From: an uncultured Lachnospiraceae bacterium
GTDB taxonomy: Bacteria > Bacillota > Clostridia > Lachnospirales > Lachnospiraceae
NCBI GenBank assembly: GCA_910578885.1
Contig: CAJTSH010000011.1
Span: 35,423 to 99,422, forward strand
Direction: 5' to 3'
DNA: 64,000 nt
Part shown: piece after piece, positions 49,681 through 56,713 of the stretch
Numbering within the stretch: position 1 is the stretch's first letter
Layout: each line of letters opens with the position of its first letter
Program-made: the position numbers and the translations under genes
The notes under the pieces: model-generated
What the model saw: only the letters and a program-made list of their open reading frames with translations
Database searches by the model: none
What the model was told of the DNA's origin: nothing

Positions 49681-51348
49681 ATGCTCTTAACAGGTGCGGA
49701 AATTGTGATAGAGTGTTTGAAAGAGCAGGGCGTGGATACGGTATTTGGGTATCCGGGCGGAGCGATTTTGAACGTATATGATGAATTATATAAACACAGC
49801 AATGAAATTACCCATGTTCTGACCTCCCATGAGCAGGGAGCAAGCCATGCGGCGGACGGATATGCCAGAAGCACCGGGAAGGTCGGCGTCTGTTTTGCGA
49901 CCAGCGGCCCCGGAGCGACAAATCTGGTAACAGGAATTGCAACTGCATATATGGATTCTGTTCCGATGGTGGCAATTACCTGTAATGTTGGAGTTTCCTT
50001 GTTGGGCAAGGACAGCTTTCAGGAGATAGATATTACAGGAATTACTACGCCGATTACAAAGCATAATTTTATCGTAAAAGATGTTGCGCATCTGGCACAG
50101 ACAATCCGGCGTGCATTTACGATTGCAAGAAAGGGACGTCCGGGTCCGGTGCTTGTGGACATTCCGAAAGATGTTACGGCAAATAAGACGGAGTATAAGC
50201 CGGAGAAAGTAGAAGTACCAGAGCGTTACACAGAGGGCATTACCGAGAAGGCCTTAAAAACGGCGGTGTCCATGATTGAAAAATCAAAAAAGCCATATGT
50301 TTTTGTGGGCGGCGGGGCGGTTATTTCCGGCGCAAGCGAGGCGTTAAAGGAATTTGTGGAGAAGGTGCAGGCTCCGGTCTGTGACACTTTAATGGGTAAG
50401 GGCGCATTTGACGGAACGAATGAGCGGTATACCGGAATGCTTGGAATGCATGGAACCAAGACTTCCAATTACGGCGTTAGTGAATGTGATTTGTTAATTG
50501 CTATTGGCGTGCGCTTTTCTGACCGTGTACTTGGCAATGCTAAGAAATTTGCAAAGCAGGCAAAAATTTTACAATTGGATATCGACCCGGCAGAAATTAA
50601 CAAAAATATCGTGGTAGACGCCAGTGTGATCGGTGACATTAAAGAGATATTAGAGAGAATTAATCCGATGTTAGAGCAGCTTTCCCATCAGGAGTGGATT
50701 TCACATGTAATGTCTTACAAAGAAAAGTATCCGTTGGCATATCCTGCCGAGGGATTGAGCGGTCCATACGTGATTGAGGAGGTTTACCGGCAGACAAAGG
50801 GAGACGCTCTGATGGTGACCGAGGTTGGGCAGCATCAGATGTGGGCGGCACAGTATTACAAATATTCCAAGCCGCGGACATTGTTGACCTCCGGCGGGCT
50901 TGGGACGATGGGATATGGTCTTGGCGCGGCAATCGGGGCACAGATGGCGAACCCGGATAAGCAGGTCATCAATATTGCGGGAGACGGATGTTTCCGAATG
51001 AATATGAATGAAGTTGCAACCGCAGTCAGGCAGAGGCTTCCGCTGATTGAGATTATTGTCAATAACCATGTGCTTGGAATGGTACGTCAGTGGCAGACCT
51101 TGTTCTATCAGCAGCATTATTCTGCAACAGTTCTGGATGACGGAGTGGATTTTGTGAAGCTGGCAGAGGCAATGGGTGCAAAAGGATATCGTGTCACTAC
51201 AAGAGAGGAATTTGCATCAGCATTAGAAGAGGCGCTGCAGTGTGATATGCCGGTCGTGATTGATTGCATTATTGATTGTGACGATAAAGTATGGCCGATG
51301 GTAGCGCCGGGAGCGGCAATTTCCGAAGTGTTTGATGATACAGAGTAA
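49681..51348 (+). CDS. ilvB: Acetolactate synthase large subunit
   Basis: ThDP-dependent enzyme that makes acetolactate or acetohydroxybutyrate from pyruvate. FGYPGGAILNVYDEL holds the catalytic Glu region with SHEQGASHAADGYAR following. The FAD-binding middle domain and C-terminal ThDP motif GDGCFRMNMNEVATAVRQRLPLIEIIVNN are intact. The biosynthetic (FAD-type) form is indicated by length (555) and operon. No ilvN regulatory subunit gene follows; it may be encoded elsewhere. Confidence 0.96.
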   Translation: MLLTGAEIVIECLKEQGVDTVFGYPGGAILNVYDELYKHSNEITHVLTSHEQGASHAADGYARSTGKVGVCFATSGPGATNLVTGIATAYMDSVPMVAITCNVGVSLLGKDSFQEIDITGITTPITKHNFIVKDVAHLAQTIRRAFTIARKGRPGPVLVDIPKDVTANKTEYKPEKVEVPERYTEGITEKALKTAVSMIEKSKKPYVFVGGGAVISGASEALKEFVEKVQAPVCDTLMGKGAFDGTNERYTGMLGMHGTKTSNYGVSECDLLIAIGVRFSDRVLGNAKKFAKQAKILQLDIDPAEINKNIVVDASVIGDIKEILERINPMLEQLSHQEWISHVMSYKEKYPLAYPAEGLSGPYVIEEVYRQTKGDALMVTEVGQHQMWAAQYYKYSKPRTLLTSGGLGTMGYGLGAAIGAQMANPDKQVINIAGDGCFRMNMNEVATAVRQRLPLIEIIVNNHVLGMVRQWQTLFYQQHYSATVLDDGVDFVKLAEAMGAKGYRVTTREEFASALEEALQCDMPVVIDCIIDCDDKVWPMVAPGAAISEVFDDTE

Positions 51349-51389
51349 CAGTTCGGCCTGCAACTGCGCACTTGCTGCGCAGTTAGCAG
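51346..51389. repeat. Half palindrome plus type B hairpin after ilvB
   Basis: TAACAGTTCGGCCT starts at the ilvB stop codon and resembles one arm of the dispersed palindrome with its loop start (TAACAGTTCAGCCT at 24789). AACTGCGCA (51362-51370) and TGCGCAGTT (51376-51384) then form a hairpin extended by CTGC/GCAG, similar to the hairpin at 24689. Confidence 0.6.
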
Positions 51390-51546
51390 TCAGGAATTTT
51401 AAACAGCCAGAGAACAGGTGTCTTGACAGATGAACCCGAAAGTGGCAAGATGTAAAGAAGAGTGTGCTGGAATATGCATATAGGAAACAATTGAAAAATA
51501 CTATAATATGCAGGAATGCATGTAGTAGATAACGAGGAGGACGAAA

Positions 51547-52629
51547 ATGAGCAGAGTATATAATTTTTCTGCAGGACCGGCAGTATTACCGGAAGAAGTG
51601 TTACAGGAAGCAGCAGATGAAATGATGGATTATCAGGGATGCGGAATGTCCGTAATGGAGATGAGCCACCGTTCAAAGGTATATGATACCATTATCAAGG
51701 AAGCAGAAGCCGATTTGAGAGAGCTGATGAATATTCCGGATAATTACAAGGTATTGTTTTTACAGGGCGGCGCTTCACAGCAGTTCGCAGCAATTCCGAT
51801 GAATCTGATGAAGAACAAAAAGGCTGCATATATTGTAACGGGCCAGTGGGCAAAGAAAGCATATCAGGAAGCAAAGATGTACGGAGAGGCAGTAGAAGTG
51901 GCATCTTCTGCAGATAAGACCTTTTCCTATATTCCGGATTGCTCCGATCTTGATATCCCGGAGGATGCAGATTATGTATACATCTGTGAGAATAATACGA
52001 TTTATGGTACGAAATATCAGACGCTTCCGAACACAAAGGGGCATCTTCTGGTAGCAGACGTATCCTCCTGTTTCTTATCCGAGCCGGTGGATGTAACGAA
52101 ATATGGCGTGATTTACGGCGGCGTTCAGAAGAATATCGGACCGGCAGGTGTAGTAATCGTGATTATCCGTGAGGATCTGATTACAGATGATGTTTTACCG
52201 GGTACGCCGACCATGTTAAAATATAAGACGCAGGCAGACAATGATTCTTTATACAATACGCCGCCATGCTATGGTATCTATATCTGCGGCAAAGTATTCA
52301 AATGGTTAAAGAAGATGGGCGGACTTGAGGTCATGAAGCAGCGTAACGAAGAGAAAGCCAAGATTTTATATGATTTCTTAGACCAGAGCAAAATGTTCAA
52401 AGGAACGGTAGAGCCGAAAGACCGTTCATTGATGAATGTTCCGTTTGTGACGGGTGATGCGGATTTGGATGCGAAATTTGTAAAAGAAGCTACAGAAGCA
52501 GGCTTCGTAAATTTAAAAGGTCATAGAAGTGTTGGCGGCATGCGCGCATCTATTTATAATGCAATGCCGAAAGAGGGCGTTGAGAAATTAGTCGCATTTA
52601 TGAAGAAGTTTGAGGAGGAAAATGCATAA
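51547..52629 (+). CDS. serC: Phosphoserine aminotransferase
   Basis: PLP enzyme, second step of serine synthesis: 3-phosphohydroxypyruvate to phosphoserine. YNFSAGPAVLPEEVLQEA opens the protein; the PLP lysine lies in IYGGVQKNIGPAG; GHRSVGGMRASIYNAM is near the end. Length 360 is standard. ACGAGGAGG precedes the ATG, and a TATAAT at 51502 may be its -10. serA starts on its last base. Confidence 0.98.
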   Translation: MSRVYNFSAGPAVLPEEVLQEAADEMMDYQGCGMSVMEMSHRSKVYDTIIKEAEADLRELMNIPDNYKVLFLQGGASQQFAAIPMNLMKNKKAAYIVTGQWAKKAYQEAKMYGEAVEVASSADKTFSYIPDCSDLDIPEDADYVYICENNTIYGTKYQTLPNTKGHLLVADVSSCFLSEPVDVTKYGVIYGGVQKNIGPAGVVIVIIREDLITDDVLPGTPTMLKYKTQADNDSLYNTPPCYGIYICGKVFKWLKKMGGLEVMKQRNEEKAKILYDFLDQSKMFKGTVEPKDRSLMNVPFVTGDADLDAKFVKEATEAGFVNLKGHRSVGGMRASIYNAMPKEGVEKLVAFMKKFEEENA

Positions 52630-53792
52630 TGATTAATTATACATGCTTAAATCCGATTGCGAATGTAGGATTGGATTTATTGACTGACGAGTATCAGAAA
52701 GTAGATGATTTAAAGGATGCGCAGGCTGCATTGGTTAGAAGCGCTGCTATGCATGACTTGGAGCTGCCGGAGAATTTGTATGCAATTGCAAGAGCAGGAG
52801 CAGGCGTGAACAATATCCCGTTAGATAAATGTGCAGAGAAGGGTATTGTTGTATTCAATACGCCGGGTGCGAATGCGAACGGCGTAAAAGAGCTTGTACT
52901 TGCAGGGATGCTGCTCGCTTCCCGTGATATTACAGGCGGAATCGAATGGGTAAAAGGTCAGACCGGCGTAGAGACCGTTGCAAAGGATGCGGAGAAAGCA
53001 AAAAAAGCATTTGCAGGAACCGAAATTTCCGGTAAGAAATTAGGCGTTATCGGACTTGGAGCAATCGGTGTATTGGTTGCAAATGCAGCAACTCATCTGG
53101 GAATGGAAGTATATGGATACGATCCGTATATCTCCGTAAATGCGGCATGGAACTTATCCAGAAGCGTAAAGCACGTAAGCGCGGTCGAGGAAATTTACCG
53201 TGAATGTGATTTTATCACCGTACATGTGCCTCTTCTTGACTCTACCAAGAAGATGATTAATCAAGAAGCAATTGATATGATGAAGGATACGGTAGTAGTA
53301 TTGAACTTCGCAAGAGATCTGCTGGTAGACGAAGAGGTTATGGTAAAAGCCTTAAAGGAGAAAAAGGTACGCAAGTATGTGTCCGATTTCCCGAATCCAA
53401 CGACAGTCGGAGCAGAAGGCGTAATCTTAACGCCTCATATCGGAGCGTCCACGGAAGAGTCCGAGGATAATTGTGCAATTATGGCAGTCAGAGAAATCCG
53501 TGACTTTATGGAGAACGGAAACATCGTACACTCTGTAAACTTCCCGGATTGCAATATGGGCGGCTGCATGAGTGCGGGACGTATTTTGGTTCTGCATAAG
53601 AATATCAAGGGTATGATCAGCCAGTACACTGCCATCTTGGGAGATGCGGGAGTTAATATTTCTGATATGACAAATAAGAGCAAGGGCGATTTCGCATGTG
53701 CTCTGTTGGATGTTGACGCACCGGTGACAGATGAAGTGGTTGAGAAATTAAGTGCACTTGAGGGAGTGCTGAGAGTGCGCGTTATCAAATAG
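52629..53792 (+). CDS. serA: D-3-phosphoglycerate dehydrogenase
   Basis: First step of serine synthesis, NAD-dependent. ARAGAGVNNIPLDKCAEKGIVVFNTPG and the Rossmann motif GKKLGVIGLGAIGVLVANAA are present; catalytic Arg, Glu and His follow (LTPHIGASTEESE). A C-terminal ACT-like domain (ISQYTAILGDAGVNISDM) suggests feedback control by serine. At 387 residues it is the short type of enzyme. Its ATG overlaps the serC stop, giving translational coupling. Confidence 0.96.
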   Translation: MINYTCLNPIANVGLDLLTDEYQKVDDLKDAQAALVRSAAMHDLELPENLYAIARAGAGVNNIPLDKCAEKGIVVFNTPGANANGVKELVLAGMLLASRDITGGIEWVKGQTGVETVAKDAEKAKKAFAGTEISGKKLGVIGLGAIGVLVANAATHLGMEVYGYDPYISVNAAWNLSRSVKHVSAVEEIYRECDFITVHVPLLDSTKKMINQEAIDMMKDTVVVLNFARDLLVDEEVMVKALKEKKVRKYVSDFPNPTTVGAEGVILTPHIGASTEESEDNCAIMAVREIRDFMENGNIVHSVNFPDCNMGGCMSAGRILVLHKNIKGMISQYTAILGDAGVNISDMTNKSKGDFACALLDVDAPVTDEVVEKLSALEGVLRVRVIK

Positions 53793-53818
53793 CGGGGCTA
53801 ACTAAATAGAGAAATTGG

Positions 53819-53862
53819 ATAAGCGGATCGTGTGATATGATGTCATATATCCGCTTATTTTA
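53819..53862 (+). terminator. Terminator after serA
   Basis: ATAAGCGGAT and ATCCGCTTAT form a 10-bp outer stem with an inner TATGA/TCATA pairing and a T-rich tail. Confidence 0.85.
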
Positions 53863-53903
53863 CATCTTGAGCATAAATGCGAATGTAAAGATAGAATGTC
53901 TTA

Positions 53904-53932
53904 TTGACCTTTTTAATGCTTGTGGTTATAAT
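53904..53932 (+). promoter_or_regulatory. Promoter of the DUF1015 gene
   Basis: TTGACC (53904-53909), 17 bases, TATAAT (53927-53932). Confidence 0.8.
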
Positions 53933-53979
53933 TTATCCGTGACAGTATTTTGTGTTACTTAAGATGAGAGGAGAAAAAT

Positions 53980-55236
53980 ATGGCAGACATCAGACCATTT
54001 TTATGTATCAGACCCAAAGAGGGAGAGGCAGACAAGATTGCCGCGTTGCCTTATGACGTTTACAGCAGGGAAGAGGCAAAGGAAGAGGTAAAAGGCAAAC
54101 CACTGTCTTTTTTAAACATTGACCGTGCCGAGACACAGTTTGCGGATACGGTGGATACTTATGCACCGGAGGTTTACCAGAAAGCGCATGACATGTTGTG
54201 GGATATGGTGGAACAGGGACATTTTGTGCAGGAGAAGACACCCTGCTATTATGTATATGAGCTGACAATGGAGGGAAGAGTACAGACCGGAATCACTGCA
54301 TGCGCATCAATTGACGATTATCAGAATCAGGTCATTAAAAAGCACGAGAATACGAGAGCAGACAAGGAACAGGACCGTATTAACCATGTAAATATCTGCG
54401 ATGCACAGACCGGTCCGATTTTGCTGGCATATCGCTCGAATGAGGTCATCAATGAGGTGGTAGACAGGGCGAAGAAGAATGAACCGTTATATGATTTTAC
54501 TGCAGAGGACGGAGTACGCCACCGGGTATTTTTGATCGACAAAGAGGCTGATCTTATGGCTGTGCAGAATGCGTTTTCAGGGATTGGAGAAATCTATATT
54601 GCAGACGGACATCATAGGGCGGCGTCGGCAGTAAAGGTAGGACTGCTTCGGAGAGAAAAGCACCCGGATTATACAGGGGAAGAGGAATTCAACTATTTTC
54701 TGTCTGTATTGTTCCCGCACGATCAGTTGATGATTATGGATTATAACCGGGTAGTCAAGGATTTAAGCGGGATGACAGAAGAGGAATTTCTGACGAAGAT
54801 GCAGGAATTATTTGAGGTGCAGGAGGCAGGCAAGGCGGCTATAGCACCACAGGAAAAGGGTGTGTTTACAATGTTCCTGAATGACTGTTGGTATCGCTGT
54901 AAGATTAAGGAAGCAGATTTGAGTGAAGATCCGGTGGAGGGATTAGATGTATCCATTCTGCAGAACATCCTTCTGTCACCAGTGCTCGGAATCGGTGACC
55001 CGAAAACAGACAAGCGAATAGACTTTGTAGGCGGAATCCGCGGTTTAGAGGAATTGGAGAGAAGGGTACATACGGATTCGGCGGCAGCATTTGCCATGTA
55101 TCCGACCTCTATAGAGGAATTATTTGCCGTAGCGGATGCGAAGCGGCTGATGCCGCCGAAGTCTACTTGGTTTGAGCCAAAGCTTCGAAGCGGATTATTT
55201 ATCCATGCACTTTCCGAAGGATATGTCGGTAAATAG
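53980..55236 (+). CDS. DUF1015 family protein, possible serine kinase relative
   Basis: A 418-residue cytoplasmic protein that starts ADIRPFLCIRPKEGEADKIAALPYDVYSREEA, the DUF1015 signature. Near residue 208 it has IADGHHRAASA; a similar DGHHR box occurs in the ParB-like free serine kinases SerK and SbnI. It lies directly after serC-serA, a neighbourhood I also associate with this family elsewhere, so a role in serine or phosphoserine metabolism is plausible. It has its own promoter. The enzymatic role is inferred; the family call is firm. Confidence 0.9.
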   Translation: MADIRPFLCIRPKEGEADKIAALPYDVYSREEAKEEVKGKPLSFLNIDRAETQFADTVDTYAPEVYQKAHDMLWDMVEQGHFVQEKTPCYYVYELTMEGRVQTGITACASIDDYQNQVIKKHENTRADKEQDRINHVNICDAQTGPILLAYRSNEVINEVVDRAKKNEPLYDFTAEDGVRHRVFLIDKEADLMAVQNAFSGIGEIYIADGHHRAASAVKVGLLRREKHPDYTGEEEFNYFLSVLFPHDQLMIMDYNRVVKDLSGMTEEEFLTKMQELFEVQEAGKAAIAPQEKGVFTMFLNDCWYRCKIKEADLSEDPVEGLDVSILQNILLSPVLGIGDPKTDKRIDFVGGIRGLEELERRVHTDSAAAFAMYPTSIEELFAVADAKRLMPPKSTWFEPKLRSGLFIHALSEGYVGK

Positions 55237-55296
55237 AATGTGGCAATGGCTGCTGCATTCTATGCGTGATTTGTAAATTGGGAAAGGACAGGTTCT

Positions 55297-56199
55297 ATGC
55301 AGATACTTACCAAAAACGTAGAGATGGATGCCACAGAGGTATTTCAGGCGATTGAAGAAATCAAAAATGTAAATCCGGGAGTTATCCAGACTTATCTAAA
55401 AGGATTGGTGCCGGATATTGTCGCGTTTCTTATCCAGATAGCGGTTGCGGCGGTAGTCTATCTGATTGGCGTTCAGGTGATACGTCTGCTGCGCAAGTTC
55501 TTAAAGAAATGGCTGACGAAGCGGGAGGCAGATATCGGCGTCAAGCAGTTCTTGGATGCACTAATAAAATATGTCTGTTATTTTATATTGTTCATGATGA
55601 TTTTATCGGTGTTTGGGGTGGCAACGACCTCGGCAGTTGCATTGCTCGGCTCTATGGGACTGACAATCGGGCTTGCATTGCAGGGAAGCCTTTCCAATTT
55701 TGCGGGTGGCGTGCTGATTCTGCTTTTGAAACCGTTTAAGGTAGGAGATTACATTATTGAGGATGTGAATAAGAACGAAGGGACAGTCAAGGAAATCTCG
55801 GTATTTTATACGAAGCTTACGACGCCGGACAATAGAGTAATTATTATACCGAACGGTACGCTTGCAAACAGCTCCCTTATGAACGTGACACAGAGTGAGA
55901 AGCGCCGGGTGGACATCTATGTAGGCGTTTCCTATCAAGCGGATTTAAAGAAAGCAAAGAGTATTCTGACAGAGCTTGCAGAGCAGGAAATCAATCGTCT
56001 AAAGGATGAGCCAATGGACATTTTTGTCTCCGATCTGGAAGACAGCAGCGTGAAGCTGGGAGTTCGGATTTGGGTTCCGACAGACAGCTATTGGGAGACG
56101 CGCTGGAGACTTGTGGAGGAAGTCAAGCTGGCATTGGATGCGGGAGGGATTGAGATACCGTATCCGCAGATGGACGTGACGATTAAAAAGACACAATAA
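55297..56199 (+). CDS. Small-conductance mechanosensitive channel (MscS family)
   Basis: Membrane channel that opens under membrane tension to release solutes after osmotic downshift. Three hydrophobic helices lie in the first 150 residues. The pore helix is GSMGLTIGLALQGSLSNFAGGVLILLLKPF, a canonical Gly/Ala-rich TM3, followed by VGDYIIEDVNKNEGTVKEI and the beta domain (PNGTLANSSLMNVT). It has 300 residues. The stop is followed by one of the dispersed palindromes, which may serve as its terminator. Confidence 0.95.
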   Translation: MQILTKNVEMDATEVFQAIEEIKNVNPGVIQTYLKGLVPDIVAFLIQIAVAAVVYLIGVQVIRLLRKFLKKWLTKREADIGVKQFLDALIKYVCYFILFMMILSVFGVATTSAVALLGSMGLTIGLALQGSLSNFAGGVLILLLKPFKVGDYIIEDVNKNEGTVKEISVFYTKLTTPDNRVIIIPNGTLANSSLMNVTQSEKRRVDIYVGVSYQADLKKAKSILTELAEQEINRLKDEPMDIFVSDLEDSSVKLGVRIWVPTDSYWETRWRLVEEVKLALDAGGIEIPYPQMDVTIKKTQ

Positions 56200-56217
56200 T
56201 ATTAGAAATGGGCAACT

Positions 56218-56255
56218 TAAATGTAACAGTTCAGATATCTTCGCTGTTACATTTA
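56218..56255. repeat. Dispersed palindrome TAAATGTAACAG (copy 3)
   Basis: TAAATGTAACAG and CTGTTACATTTA are perfect 12-bp arms with a 14-base loop that starts TTCAGATAT. It ends in TTTTC and lies 19 bases after the mscS stop, so it could terminate that gene. Confidence 0.8.
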
Positions 56256-56289
56256 TTTTCTTAAAAGAGAAGAAAATCGGGACATTGCG

Positions 56290-56318
56290 TTGACAAATTT
56301 TGTAAGGTATGCTAGATT
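56290..56318 (+). promoter_or_regulatory. Promoter of the cold-shock gene
   Basis: TTGACA (56290-56295), 17 bases, TAGATT (56313-56318) with an extended TGC. It leaves a leader of about 50 bases. Confidence 0.8.
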
Positions 56319-56376
56319 AAACTGTGTAAGTAAGTACATAATTGTACACTTTTATTGTATTAGGAGGAAAGTTTAT

Positions 56377-56577
56377 ATGCAAGGAACTGTAAAATGGTTT
56401 AATGCGAAGAAGGGTTATGGATTTATTTCAGATGCAGACGGCAATGATGTATTTGTACATTTTTCTGCGCTGAATATGGATGGCTTCAAAGAGCTGAAGG
56501 ACGGCGAAGCCGTTGAATTTGAAGTGGTAAATGGGGAAAAAGGACCTCAGGCTTCAAATGTCGTTCGTTTAGCTTAA
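56377..56577 (+). CDS. Cold-shock protein (CspA family)
   Basis: A 66-residue single-domain RNA chaperone. RNP1 is KGYGFI and RNP2 is VFVHFS, with MQGTVKWFNAKKGYGFISD as the classical opening. The start is the ATG at 56377 with AGGAGG nine bases upstream; the open frame from 56290 begins in the promoter and is rejected. It has its own promoter and a strong terminator. Confidence 0.97.
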   Translation: MQGTVKWFNAKKGYGFISDADGNDVFVHFSALNMDGFKELKDGEAVEFEVVNGEKGPQASNVVRLA

Positions 56578-56613
56578 TTATAAATGGGCAATTTCAGGAA
56601 ATCAAAAATAACC

Positions 56614-56645
56614 GGAAAGAGGGTAGCAATACCCTCTTTTTTTTC
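56614..56645 (+). terminator. Terminator of the cold-shock gene
   Basis: AAAGAGGGTA and TACCCTCTTT around a 4-base GCAA loop, followed by a long T run. Confidence 0.95.
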
Positions 56646-56713
56646 CTGTTGAAGTAGCGTATAATCTAGGAGAGGTTTGGAAAAATATAGAGAAAAACTG
56701 GAGGAAGAAGAAT

